From assembly GCF_008806595.1 (NCBI RefSeq), contig NZ_VZRB01000019.1:101448-165447 (forward strand): a stretch of DNA of 64,000 nt, given 5' to 3'. Origin of the DNA: Streptomyces luteolifulvus (lineage in GTDB: Bacteria; Actinomycetota; Actinomycetes; Streptomycetales; Streptomycetaceae). The translations under genes and the position numbers were made by a program. Each line of letters starts with the position of its first letter. Within the stretch, counting starts at the first letter, position 1. Of this stretch, positions 1 through 9,544 are shown in pieces. The notes below the pieces were generated by a model, which was not told the DNA's origin, searched no databases, and saw only the letters and a program-made list of their open reading frames with translations.

Positions 1-29
1 GGCAACAGTCGCGATGAGGGGCCGAGGCC

Positions 30-1013
30 ATGGAGAGCGATCACATCGAGATCGTCCGAGCCGTCGAGTCGGATGTGGCGCGCATCGCCGAGATCGCCGC
101 ATCCCGCAGCCTGGACGGTGCCCACCCGTCCACGGCGCCCCGCGACGGGTTCCTCGTCTCGGGCTATACCGTCGACACCTACCGGGCGCGGCTCGCTACG
201 GCCGAGCACTTCTACGTGGCGCGCAAGGGCAGCAACGTGGTCGGCTTCCTGCTCGCGTACAGCGACCAGCGCATCGAGTCCGACGAGTGGTTGAACCATC
301 ACATCAAGACGACCCTGGGAAATTTCCTGGTCATCAAGCAGGTGTGCGTAGAGCGGGAATCGGCCCGCCTGGGCATCGGCTCACGGCTGTACCACCATGT
401 CCTAGAGCAGTGGACCACCAGTCCGGTGATCGCCGCGGTCGTCTCCGACCCACCCAATGAGGCATCCACGCTCTTCCACCGAAAGCTCGGGTTCGAAGAG
501 CTGACCCGCCTTACGCCTCCCGACGGCAGGCAGCGCACGGTGTGGGTGCGGCGCAAGGCCCGTGAGGCGATGCTGCAGGTGCAGTACTCGGTTGCCGTGG
601 ACCTCTACAAACACGAGGATACGACCAACTGGCACAAGCTCAACAACTTCTTCTACATCACCGCGGGCCTCGCGGCAGCGATGGCGTTTTCTCTGAGCAA
701 GGACAGCGGGGAGTCGGAGCCGCTGTCCCGCGGGCTGGCGATCGTCCTCTCCGTTATCGGCTTAGGCGCCTCGATGGCCTTCTCCCAGATGCTGCGCTTC
801 GGCCGCCGCTACCTCCTGGCCCGCAAACAGGCGGTCATAGAACTTGAGGAGTACATGGCCTGGCACGGTGGGCAGCGGATAGTGGCACGGGAGGCGGGCG
901 AGAGCGGCAACGGGTGGCTGAAGTCGTCTCCCACCGGTCTCATCATGGTGCTGCTGCCGATCCTGGTGGCGCTGTGCTGGCTGGCGATGCTGAGCGTACT
1001 GATCGCGGTGTAG
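30..1013 (+). CDS. GNAT acetyltransferase fused to a C-terminal membrane domain
   Basis: 327 aa. Residues about 5-175 form a GNAT N-acetyltransferase fold: the acetyl-CoA pyrophosphate loop is seen around residues 104-118 (KQVCVERESARLGIG) and the typical late GNAT motif LFHRKLGFEEL at 148-158. Residues about 180-280 then carry a helix (LYKHEDTTNWHKLNNFFYI), two hydrophobic segments (about 207-222 and 235-254) and a charged amphipathic helix (RRYLLARKQAVIELEEYM). A last hydrophobic segment is at 302-327. The second half resembles the SLATT/RipA/TRADD-N-associated class of small bacterial membrane domains in layout; that assignment is inference. The ATG lies behind a weak GAGGGG-type site. The substrate is unknown. 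It stands alone upstream of an IS scar, and GNAT proteins are normally soluble, so the fusion is unusual. Confidence 0.8.
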   Translation: MESDHIEIVRAVESDVARIAEIAASRSLDGAHPSTAPRDGFLVSGYTVDTYRARLATAEHFYVARKGSNVVGFLLAYSDQRIESDEWLNHHIKTTLGNFLVIKQVCVERESARLGIGSRLYHHVLEQWTTSPVIAAVVSDPPNEASTLFHRKLGFEELTRLTPPDGRQRTVWVRRKAREAMLQVQYSVAVDLYKHEDTTNWHKLNNFFYITAGLAAAMAFSLSKDSGESEPLSRGLAIVLSVIGLGASMAFSQMLRFGRRYLLARKQAVIELEEYMAWHGGQRIVAREAGESGNGWLKSSPTGLIMVLLPILVALCWLAMLSVLIAV

Positions 1014-1371
1014 ACCGGCTGGGGGACTGTGGGGGCGGGCCTGGAGATAACGGCGTCGCTTCGCGCGGTCGGGACCGGGTAGATCCGCAGCTCACCGTCA
1101 CGGTACCGCAAATAACGGCGCATGATCCGGGGGAAGACTTCAGGCCAGCGCGACCGCCGACGCTCCGTCAGCCCCTTGCCAGGGGCGACGAGGGCTTAGC
1201 GCACGATCTGACAACTTCGTACTCTGCCGATCAGCAGCAAGGAACCCACCGCACTTTCGAGCACATCTCCAGAAAACACCGTGGGTTCCCGGTGAAAGTC
1301 CCTCAGTCACGCTGAATTCACTGCGGACGTGGCGGTAAGAACCGTGTCACCGATCCTGCTGGCTTATTCGG
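1014..1371. other. Intergenic DNA without a recognisable gene
   Basis: This stretch between the GNAT-membrane gene and the IS1182-type scar shows no convincing reading frame or RNA structure. The outer end of the insertion element probably lies within it, but I could not locate a terminal inverted repeat. Confidence 0.4.
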
Positions 1372-2420
1372 TCACGCAGCGAGGGAGAGGTCGAGGCGGG
1401 CAAGGTGGCTGACGCGGGTGCGGTCGAGCGGGTGGCCGTTCCACCAGGCATCGAGGCGAATGAGGTTGAGCGCAACGGCGGAGAAGACGTGCTCCAGGTG
1501 GGTCTTCTGGAGGCCGAGGTAGCGGGCACGTCTCATCCCGGTGACTGCGACGGCCTGGTGGATGGTTCCTTCGATGCCCGCGCGGGTTCCGTACTTGGCT
1601 CGCCACTGCTCGTCGCCCTGCTGGAGGCGGGCATGGTCGAGGACTTCTTGCAGCTCGCGGGGTTGCAGGGAGAGGGTCCGGCCGCCGGTCTTCGAGCGGG
1701 TGCACTGGTCGCGCACCGGGCAGGGGCGGCATGTCTCCTTGTCGAACTTGATGACGATGGCCTTGGTGCCGCGCAGGGTGGCGGGGCTCCACCAGGTGCT
1801 GGTGTCCCCGCGTGGACAGGTGGCCTGCCGCTTGTCCCAGTCGAGGGTGAACGCGGTGCGGTCGAAGCCAGCGCCGGCACGTGCCTGGGGTGAGCTGTTC
1901 ATCAGGACCGGGGTGACCAGGGTGACCCCGAAGTTCTTCTTCATGCCCACGATCAACTCGGCGGAAGGGTAACGGGAGTCGAGGAAGTGCTCGGCGGGCA
2001 GGAGATCGCGGGCGGCGAGCATGTGATGGACCGGTTCGGTCATTTCCGCGTCGGTCACTGTGGCGTCGGTGGGCGCGATGCCGGTGATCAAGCGCGGCGG
2101 CGGTCCGTCTGCTCCAGGGATCAGCGACTGGCCGCCGGCAGCAGCGTCCTGGTTATCGGGATCGTCGCCGGACTCGCTGATGTGGATCTTGTAGCCGGTC
2201 CACAGGAGCCCTGTTTGAGGCCGTAGCGCGCGTCGGTGTCGTACGGAGAGGCCAGCCGCAGTCTGCCGGGCGCCGGTGGATGCCAGGAGTGGGTCCGCGG
2301 GCCATAGCGTTCGGCCCATTCCCGAACGGGTACCGCCTCGGCCAGCCAGTCCGGGGCCGCGCAGGCCAGCGTCTCCAGTGCGGCCCGCAGCGTCTCCCCG
2401 GCCAGCGGGCGAGCTGAACT
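1372..2420 (-). pseudogene. IS1182-type transposase, internally deleted and frameshifted
   Basis: The minus strand reads the C-terminal two thirds of an IS1182-family DDE transposase: TGYKIHISESG, then PPPRLITGIAPTDATVTDAEM, AARDLLPAEHFLDSRYPSAE, a CPRGDTSTWW / CRPCPVRDQCTRS cysteine region, and TRAGIEGTIHQAVAVTGMRR near the end. The preceding part (AAPDWLAEAVPVREWAERYG, then SPYDTDARYG) lies in another frame, and the segment normally between these two blocks is missing. A frameshift plus a deletion of roughly 100 residues therefore inactivated it. The stop is at 1372. Another remnant of the same family lies near 24 kb. Confidence 0.75.
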
Positions 2421-2429
2421 CCTCCTGCG

Positions 2430-2570
2430 CCCGCGCCGCGACCTCCAGTGCGGCGTAGGCCGCGTGGGACTTGCCGGACCAGTGCGGTCCCAGGAGCAGC
2501 AGGCGGGCGGTGTCGCCGGCCAAGATGGTGGAGCACCACTGGGCGATGGCGGGATGTGGGTCTCGGCATC
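2430..2570 (-). pseudogene. P-loop ATPase fragment (DnaC/IstB-like)
   Basis: In the same minus-strand frame as the transposase remnant, about 45 residues read AIAQWCSTILAGDTARLLLL then GPHWSGKSHAAYAAL, a Walker A loop (GPHWSGKS at about 2467-2490) followed by a helix. This is the hallmark of small DnaC/IstB-like ATPases carried by Streptomyces mobile elements. No Walker B follows, because the sequence runs straight into transposase DNA. It looks like the N-terminal scrap of an ATPase gene joined to the IS by deletion; the exact family is uncertain. Confidence 0.5.
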
Positions 2571-2775
2571 GCGGGGACAACGGGCATCGGCACAGCGTAT
2601 GTGGCTGCGCAGCCAGCGGTCTGGTGGGTCTGGCGCCGTGCTCTGCTGATTGGTTGGGGGCGCGAGTCGGGTCTGATCGCCTGCCGACCGCCAGCCACTT
2701 GTTGATCGCTGCGACCAGTCGGCGAGGGAGGACCACGAGAACGATGCGAGCCGTGGTGTGACCGTACCGGCACAA

Positions 2776-3399
2776 TGACGATTGCGGGGGAAGTTCGGAA
2801 ATCGATCACTGTTTCGGAACCGGACAGGCGAAGGACGCACGGATTTCTGGTGAGAACCGATCAGAAGGTTTGGTCGAATGGGCACAAGGCCACCACGCTC
2901 ACACTGATGTCTGGGCGTTCCAGGGTCGCTCACTCAACGAATGTGCGCCATCCGCGGAGTGGGCTCGGACGAAATCCGATCAACGAGCCTCCCGAGACAC
3001 CAACGCCCAACGTCCGGCGCAAGCACAAGCGCCAATGACAAACGACCGCCGCCGGTATGAGAATTCCCTGCAACCGAGGTCCGCCCAGGACGCGCACGTC
3101 GCCGTGGCACTGCGCCGGCCACGAGTCGAGCGCTCGCACACTGCCGCAGGTCATCCGTCGAATACCGCCGAGTCGATGGGCAATTCGGCGAGGGAGCCGA
3201 CTCGGCCTTCACCGAATCCATTCTGCAGGACTGCGGGCGGAGCTTGCACCGGTCGGGAGTGTAAACATGGCGTTACCGTAACCGCACAAATATCGTCGCG
3301 CATACGTGAGCATTCTTAGATCCCACATGCGGTCTTGTACGGCAATAACGCGGCCCCTACGGTAAGTCTGCGGAGCGCGGCGCGTGTTCACACAATATA
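2776..3399. promoter_or_regulatory. Upstream region of the nar operon
   Basis: About 620 bases with no convincing gene separate the IS scar from narG and should hold the operon promoter. The last 130 bases are clearly more AT-rich than the rest of the window. They contain a perfect 11-base palindrome GTTAC-C-GTAAC at 3272-3282. No sigma-factor consensus could be assigned with confidence. Confidence 0.45.
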
Positions 3400-3414
3400 G
3401 GAGAGGTGGGGCTT

Positions 3415-6400
3415 GTGTCCGATTCCTCGAATGGCAGGCCCACGGCGCAAGAGGTCAGGTCGGACACCGACATCGAAGATTCCCTCCTTCGCATCGGCCG
3501 GCATTTCCAGCGCGGCGAGACCTCGGCCGACCTCCGGACGGTGCACAAGATCGGCGGCAGGTCAGCGGATGTCTTCTACCGGGACCGCTGGGCCTACGAC
3601 AAGGTGGTGCGGTCCACGCACGGGGTGAACTGCACAGGCTCGTGCTCGTGGAAGGTCTACGTCAAGGACGGCATCATCACCTGGGAGGCGCAGCAGACCG
3701 ACTACCCGTCGATCGGCCCCGACAAGCCCGAGTACGAACCCCGAGGTTGTCCCCGCGGCGCGTCGTTCTCCTGGTACACCTACTCCCCCGCACGAGTCCG
3801 CTACCCCTATGTGCGCGCGGCTCTGCTCGAACTCTATCGGGAGGCCAAGCAGCGGCTCGGGGATCCCGTGCTGGCCTGGTCGGACATCGTCGACGACCCG
3901 GAGAAGGCGCGCAGGTACAAGTCCGCACGTGGCAAAGGCGGGTTCGTACGGGCCGAGTGGTGGGAGGCCGCCGAGATCGCCGCCGCCGCGCATGTGCACA
4001 CGATCCGGCGGCACGGACCCGACCGGGTCGCGGGGTTCTCGCCCATACCCGCGATGTCGATGGTGAGTCACGCCGCCGGCGCCCGGTTCATCTCGCTGAT
4101 CGGCGGTTCGATGCTGTCGTTCTACGACTGGTACGCCGACCTGCCGGTGGCATCGCCGCAGGTGTTCGGCGACCAGACTGACGTACCGGAGTCCGCCGAC
4201 TGGTTCGACGCGGGTTATCTGATCATGTGGGGCTCCAACGTCCCGGTGACCCGCACACCTGACGCGCACTACATGACCGAGGCACGCTACCGGGGCCAGA
4301 AGGTCGTCGTGGTCTCCCCGGACTACGCGGACAACACCAAGTTCGCCGACGAGTGGCTGCCCGCGCGGCCGGGCACCGACGCGGCACTGGCGATGTCCAT
4401 GGGTCACGTCATCCTCAAGGAGTTCTTCGTCGACAAGGTGACCCCTCGGTTCACCGATTACGTGAAGCGCTATACCGACCTGCCGTTCCTGGTCACTCTC
4501 GCCGAACGCGAAGGCGGTGTCGGCTACGTCCCGGGCAAGTTCCTCACCGCCGCCGACCTGGGCGAGACCGGCGAGGGCGCCGAGTTCAAGACCGTCCTGC
4601 TGGACGCCGACGGCGCCCCTGTCGTCCCCGGCGGGTCGCTCGGTCACCGGTTCACGGATTCCGGGCAGGGCAAATGGAATCTGGATCTCGGTGAGGTCGA
4701 CCCGCTGTTGTCGCTGCACAGCCCTGGCCGCGCCCCGGACGCGCTGACCGTCGCCCTGCCCCGGTTCGACGCGAGCGACACCGCCGAAGGGGCCGCCGAC
4801 CCGGGCGTACTGCACCGCGGCGTCCCCACGCGGATCGTCGGCGGACACCGCGTGACCACCGTATTCGACCTGCTGCTCGCCCAGTACGGCGTGCACAGGG
4901 CCGGGCTCCCCGGCAACTGGCCCGCCGGATACGACGAGGCGTCACAGCCGTACACCCCCGCCTGGCAGGAGCCGATCACCGGAGTACCGGCGAAGGCCGC
5001 CGAGCGGATCGCCCGCGAGTTCGCCGACAACGCCGAGCGTTCCGGCGGCCGTTCGATGATCCTCATGGGAGCGGGCACCAACCACTGGTTCCACTCCGAC
5101 CAGATCTACCGCTCGTTCCTGGCGCTGACGATGCTCACCGGCTGCCAGGGCGTCAACGGCGGCGGCTGGGCCCATTACGTCGGCCAGGAGAAATGCCGGC
5201 CGATCACGGGCTGGGCGACGCTCGCCTTCGGTCTCGACTGGCAGCGGCCACCGCGCCAGATGCAGGGCACGGTGTACTGGTACCTGGCCACGGACCAGTG
5301 GCGCTACGACCCGTTCACGTCCCAGACGATGGCATCTCCGCTGGCCACCGGGCGCTTCGCGGGACGCACCGCGGCCGACAACATCGCCCTGGCCAGCCGG
5401 CTGGGCTGGATGCCGAGCTACCCGACGTTCAACCGCAACCCGCTGGATCTGGCGGACGAGGCCGCGCGGCTGGGCAAGGACGGCCCGCAGCACGTGGTGG
5501 ACGGCCTGAAGTCCGGACACCTGCGCTTCGCCTGCGAGGATCCGGACGCGCCGGAGAACTTCCCACGCGTGCTCACCGTCTGGCGCGCCAACCTGCTCGG
5601 CTCCTCCGCCAAGGGCAACGAGTACTTCCTGCGCCATCTGCTGGGCACCGACTCCAACCTGCAGGCCACCGATCGCGAAGGCGTCCGGCCTGAGGAGGTC
5701 ACCTGGCGGGACGAAGCACCCGTCGGCAAGCTGGACCTGCTGCTCTCGCTGGACTTCCGGATGACCAGCACCACCCTGTTCTCCGATGTGGTGCTGCCCG
5801 CGGCCACCTGGTACGAGAAGCACGACCTGTCCAGCACGGACATGCACCCCTACGTGCACGCGTTCTCCCCGGCGATCTCGCCGCCGTGGGAGGCCAAGAC
5901 CGACTTCGAGGCCTTCCACCGGATCGCCCGCGGCTTCTCCTGGCTTGCCGAGAAGCATCTGGGCGTGCGCAAGGACATCGTCGCTGTGCCGCTGACGCAC
6001 GACACCGCCGACGCCACCGCACAGCCGGGAGGCCGCGTGTGCGACTGGAAGGCGGGCGAGTGCGAGCCGATACCCGGCAAGACGATGCCCCGGCTGGTCG
6101 TGGTCGAACGCGATTACCCGGCCCTCGCCGAGAAGATGGCCGCGCTCGGCCCGCTGGTGGACACTCTCGGCCTGACCACCAAGGGCGTGACGGTCCACCC
6201 GGACGCGGAGGTGGACCAACTGGGGGCCGTCAACGGCGTCGTCGCAAAGGGAGTCGCCGCGGGCAGGCCGAAACTGGCCAAGGACACCCATGCCGCGGAG
6301 GCGATCCTGGCGCTGTCCGGCACCACCAACGGCCGCCTCGCCACCGAGGGCTTTCAGGCCCTTGAGCGGCGGACCGGCACCAGGCTCGCCGACCTCGCCG

Positions 6401-7143
6401 CCGAGAACGAAGCCAAGCGGATCACCTTCGCGGACACGCAGGCGCGGCCCGTACCGGTGATCACCTCGCCGGAGTGGTCCGGCAGCGAGACCGGCGGCCG
6501 GCGCTACGCCCCCTTCACCATCAACACCGAGCGGCTCAAGCCCTGGCACACGCTGACCGGTCGGCAGCACTTCTTCCTCGACCACGACTGGATGTTCGAA
6601 CTCGGTGAGCAACTGCCCGTCTTCCGGCCGCCGCTGGACATGACGGCGTTGTTCGCCGAACCCGCCGTCGGCGCGACCGGCGAGGCCGGGGTGACCGTCC
6701 GCTACCTCACTCCGCACTCGAAGTGGTCGATCCACTCCGCGTACCAGGACAACCTGCACATGCTGACGCTGTCCCGGGGCGGGCAGGCGATCTGGATGTC
6801 CGATGTGGACGCGGCGAAGATCGGCGTCAAGGACAACGACTGGATCGAGGCGGTCAACCGCAACGGCGTCGTCGTCGCCCGGGCCATCGTCAGCCACCGG
6901 ATGCCCGAGGGGACCGTGTTCATGTACCACGCCCAGGACCGCGCGGTGGACGTGCCGCGCACCGAGAAGACCGGCAAACGCGGCGGCATCCACAACGCGC
7001 TCACCCGGTTGATGATCAAGCCGTCGCATCTGATCGGCGGCTACGCCCAGCAGTCGTTCGCGATCAACTACCACGGTCCGACGGGCAACCAGCGCGATGA
7101 GGTCACGACGATCCGCCGCAGGGGCCAGGAGGTGCGGTACTGA
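3415..7143 (+). CDS. narG: Respiratory nitrate reductase alpha subunit
   Basis: About 1242 aa, full length for NarG. It is the catalytic subunit of the membrane-bound, quinol-dependent nitrate reductase and reduces nitrate to nitrite on a Mo-bis-MGD cofactor at the cytoplasmic face of the membrane. The FS0 4Fe-4S site is seen as His69, Cys73, Cys77 and Cys112 (HGVNCTGSC and GCPRGASF). The Mo-ligand aspartate is in YDWYADLP (Asp238). Start choice: the SD-like AGGAGAGG at 3399-3406 fits the GTG at 3415 (VSDSSN) better than the in-frame GTG at 3406, which overlaps it. It is first of four overlapping genes. No frameshift or missing key residue was seen despite the surrounding gene decay. Confidence 0.97.
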   Translation: MSDSSNGRPTAQEVRSDTDIEDSLLRIGRHFQRGETSADLRTVHKIGGRSADVFYRDRWAYDKVVRSTHGVNCTGSCSWKVYVKDGIITWEAQQTDYPSIGPDKPEYEPRGCPRGASFSWYTYSPARVRYPYVRAALLELYREAKQRLGDPVLAWSDIVDDPEKARRYKSARGKGGFVRAEWWEAAEIAAAAHVHTIRRHGPDRVAGFSPIPAMSMVSHAAGARFISLIGGSMLSFYDWYADLPVASPQVFGDQTDVPESADWFDAGYLIMWGSNVPVTRTPDAHYMTEARYRGQKVVVVSPDYADNTKFADEWLPARPGTDAALAMSMGHVILKEFFVDKVTPRFTDYVKRYTDLPFLVTLAEREGGVGYVPGKFLTAADLGETGEGAEFKTVLLDADGAPVVPGGSLGHRFTDSGQGKWNLDLGEVDPLLSLHSPGRAPDALTVALPRFDASDTAEGAADPGVLHRGVPTRIVGGHRVTTVFDLLLAQYGVHRAGLPGNWPAGYDEASQPYTPAWQEPITGVPAKAAERIAREFADNAERSGGRSMILMGAGTNHWFHSDQIYRSFLALTMLTGCQGVNGGGWAHYVGQEKCRPITGWATLAFGLDWQRPPRQMQGTVYWYLATDQWRYDPFTSQTMASPLATGRFAGRTAADNIALASRLGWMPSYPTFNRNPLDLADEAARLGKDGPQHVVDGLKSGHLRFACEDPDAPENFPRVLTVWRANLLGSSAKGNEYFLRHLLGTDSNLQATDREGVRPEEVTWRDEAPVGKLDLLLSLDFRMTSTTLFSDVVLPAATWYEKHDLSSTDMHPYVHAFSPAISPPWEAKTDFEAFHRIARGFSWLAEKHLGVRKDIVAVPLTHDTADATAQPGGRVCDWKAGECEPIPGKTMPRLVVVERDYPALAEKMAALGPLVDTLGLTTKGVTVHPDAEVDQLGAVNGVVAKGVAAGRPKLAKDTHAAEAILALSGTTNGRLATEGFQALERRTGTRLADLAAENEAKRITFADTQARPVPVITSPEWSGSETGGRRYAPFTINTERLKPWHTLTGRQHFFLDHDWMFELGEQLPVFRPPLDMTALFAEPAVGATGEAGVTVRYLTPHSKWSIHSAYQDNLHMLTLSRGGQAIWMSDVDAAKIGVKDNDWIEAVNRNGVVVARAIVSHRMPEGTVFMYHAQDRAVDVPRTEKTGKRGGIHNALTRLMIKPSHLIGGYAQQSFAINYHGPTGNQRDEVTTIRRRGQEVRY

Positions 7144-8828
7144 TGAGGGTCATGGCACAGCTGGCCATGGTGATGAACCTGGACAAGTGCATCGGCTGCC
7201 ACACCTGCAGCGTCACCTGCAAGCAGGCGTGGACCAACCGCGGCGGCGTCGAGTACGTCTGGTTCAACAACGTGGAGACCCGGCCCGGACAGGGATATCC
7301 GCGCCAGTACGAGAACCAGGACAAGTGGCGCGGCGGCTGGGAGCTGTCCAAGCGCGGCAAGCTGCGGCTGCGCACCGGCTCCCGGCTGAAGCGGCTGCTG
7401 AACATCTTCGCCAACCCGGACCTGCCGACCGTGTCGGACTACTACGAGCCGTGGACGTACGACTACGAGAACCTGCTCTCCGCGCCGCCGTCGGACACCA
7501 CACCCGTGGCCCGGCCCAAGTCACTGATCACCGGCGAGGACACCAAGGTCACCTGGGGAGCCAACTGGGACGACGACCTGGGCGGCGGCCCGGAGCAGAT
7601 CGGCCGGGACCCGCTGCTGACCAAGGTGTCCGAGCAGGTCAAGCTCGAGTTCGAGCAGACGTTCATGTTCTATCTGCCACGGATCTGCGAGCACTGCCTC
7701 AACCCGTCCTGCGCGGCGTCCTGTCCGTCCGGTGCGATCTACAAGCGCAGCGAGGACGGCATCGTCCTGGTCGACCAGGACCGCTGCCGCGGCTGGCGGC
7801 AGTGCGTGACCGGCTGCCCGTACAAGAAGATCTACTTCAACCACAAGACCGGCAAGGCCGAGAAGTGCACGTTCTGCTACCCCCGCGTCGAGGTCGGCAT
7901 CCCGACCGTCTGCTCGGAGACCTGCGTCGGGCGACTGCGCTACATCGGCGTTCTGCTCTACGATGCCGACGCGGTGCTGGAAGCCGCCTCGGCCGAGGAT
8001 GACCAGGACCTCTACCCGGCCCAGCTGGGCGTGTTCCTCAACCCCCACGACCCGCGGGTGATCGCCGAGGCCGAGCGGGCGGGCATCTCGGGCGAGTGGA
8101 TCGAGGCGGCGCAGAACTCGCCCGTCTACCGGCTGATCGTCGACTACCAGGTCGCGCTGCCGCTGCACCCGGAATACCGCACCATGCCGATGGTCTGGTA
8201 CGTGCCGCCGCTGTCACCCGTGGTCGACGTGCTCGCCGGGACCGGCCATGACGGCGAGGACGCAGACAACCTCTTCGGCGCGATCGACGCCTTGCGCATC
8301 CCGGTGGAGTACCTGGCGCACCTGTTCACCGCGGGTGACGTCGGGCCCGTCCGTGCCGCGCTGCAACGACTCGCGGCGATGCGCTCGTACATGCGCCGGA
8401 TCAACCTCGGCGAGCCGACCACGCCGGAGATCGCCGAGTCGGTGCGCCTCACACCGGACGAGGTCGAGGCCATGTACCGGCTGCTGGCGATCGCCAAGTA
8501 CGAGGAGCGCTACGTGATCCCCAATGGTGCGGCGGCAGACGCGCACCGTCTTGACGCGATCGCCACGGGGTGCAGCCTGGACGGCGACGGCGGACCGGGG
8601 ATGACCGCCTTCGACACGATGGCCGAGAAATTCCACCTCACCGACAGCCTCACAGACACCAATGGCGCCGGACCCGAGGAGAAGCGAGGGCGTATCAACC
8701 TGCTGAACTGGGACGGCCGGCGCACCGACGGCCTGTTCCCGGCCCGGACCCCCCAGGCCCCACAGGAAGCGGGCGGCTCGGCTTCTGATGACGCCGAGCA
8801 GGCGCCGACGGCGGAGGGGGTCCGGTGA
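7143..8828 (+). CDS. narH: Respiratory nitrate reductase beta subunit
   Basis: 561 aa iron-sulfur subunit that passes electrons from the NarI hemes to NarG. The four cysteine groups of NarH are all present: CIGCHTCSVTC near the N-terminus, CEHCLNPSCAASCP, CRGWRQCVTGCP (the Trp in place of the second Cys marks the 3Fe-4S cluster) and CTFCYPRVEVGIPTVCSETC. The ATG at 7143 overlaps the narG stop (ATGA-type coupling); an ATG at 7152 is an alternative start. The last 60 residues are low-complexity and acidic, common for actinobacterial NarH tails. Intact. Confidence 0.97.
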   Translation: MRVMAQLAMVMNLDKCIGCHTCSVTCKQAWTNRGGVEYVWFNNVETRPGQGYPRQYENQDKWRGGWELSKRGKLRLRTGSRLKRLLNIFANPDLPTVSDYYEPWTYDYENLLSAPPSDTTPVARPKSLITGEDTKVTWGANWDDDLGGGPEQIGRDPLLTKVSEQVKLEFEQTFMFYLPRICEHCLNPSCAASCPSGAIYKRSEDGIVLVDQDRCRGWRQCVTGCPYKKIYFNHKTGKAEKCTFCYPRVEVGIPTVCSETCVGRLRYIGVLLYDADAVLEAASAEDDQDLYPAQLGVFLNPHDPRVIAEAERAGISGEWIEAAQNSPVYRLIVDYQVALPLHPEYRTMPMVWYVPPLSPVVDVLAGTGHDGEDADNLFGAIDALRIPVEYLAHLFTAGDVGPVRAALQRLAAMRSYMRRINLGEPTTPEIAESVRLTPDEVEAMYRLLAIAKYEERYVIPNGAAADAHRLDAIATGCSLDGDGGPGMTAFDTMAEKFHLTDSLTDTNGAGPEEKRGRINLLNWDGRRTDGLFPARTPQAPQEAGGSASDDAEQAPTAEGVR

Positions 8829-9544
8829 GCCCACTTCCGAAGAATCCGCTCAGGCCGGGCAAGCGGGGGACCGAGACCACCTCGCCCGAGCAACTGTCCG
8901 AACGTCAACGGCGGATCGTCTGGCGGATCGCCGCGCTACTGCTGGACTATCCGACCCGGCAGACACTGGACCTGCTGGAGGACATGGCGGCGGCCGCCGG
9001 TTCCGTACCGGCACCGGCGGGCCCGGCCCTGGTGTCCTTCGTGGACAGCGCTCGGCGGACCTCGCCAATGGAACTGGCCGCGCACTACGTGGAGACCTTC
9101 GACCTGCGGCGCCGCAGCTGCCTGCACCTGTCCTATTACGCCTACGGCGACACGCGCAAGCGCGGCATGGCGCTGCTGCGGTTCAAGCACGCGTACAAGG
9201 CGGCGGGCGTCGCGCTGGGCGACCACGAACTCCCCGACCATCTCGCCGTGGTGCTGGAGTTCGCCGCGGGCGTCGACCCCACGTCCGGACGGCGGCTGCT
9301 CCTTGAATACCGGCCCGTCGTGGAGTTGCTCCGGCTCTCCCTTGTGGACAGTGGGTCAGCGTATGCGCACGTGCTCGGCGCGGTGTGCGCGACCCTGCCC
9401 GAGCTGGGCACGGCCGACCGGCGCCGGATCGCCGAACTGGCCGCGCAGGGCCCGCCCGAGGAAGAGGTCGGCCTGGAGCCGTTCGCAATGGATCCGCTCA
9501 CGATGGAGCCGACGGCGCAGGCCGAGATGGGAGGACGCCGGTGA
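8825..9544 (+). CDS. narJ: Nitrate reductase molybdenum-cofactor assembly chaperone
   Basis: 239 aa. NarJ is a cytoplasmic chaperone that binds apo-NarG and is needed for cofactor insertion; it is not part of the final enzyme. Family features seen are IAALLLDYPT near the N-terminus, HYVETFDLRRRSCLHLSYY and the GDTRKRGMALLRFKHAYKAAG block. GTG start overlapping the narH stop by four bases; in turn it overlaps narI by four bases, so the operon is translationally coupled. The N-terminal 25 residues are extra and disordered. Confidence 0.95.
   Translation: MSPLPKNPLRPGKRGTETTSPEQLSERQRRIVWRIAALLLDYPTRQTLDLLEDMAAAAGSVPAPAGPALVSFVDSARRTSPMELAAHYVETFDLRRRSCLHLSYYAYGDTRKRGMALLRFKHAYKAAGVALGDHELPDHLAVVLEFAAGVDPTSGRRLLLEYRPVVELLRLSLVDSGSAYAHVLGAVCATLPELGTADRRRIAELAAQGPPEEEVGLEPFAMDPLTMEPTAQAEMGGRR

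Noticed and set aside
3562..4896. A second long minus-strand frame antisense to narG
   Set aside because: Same reason: arginine/glycine/valine-rich shadow of the sense gene.
4942..7074. A 710-codon minus-strand open frame antisense to narG
   Set aside because: It is a by-product of high-GC codon bias in narG; the protein has no family features and the sense strand is an intact, well-conserved NarG.
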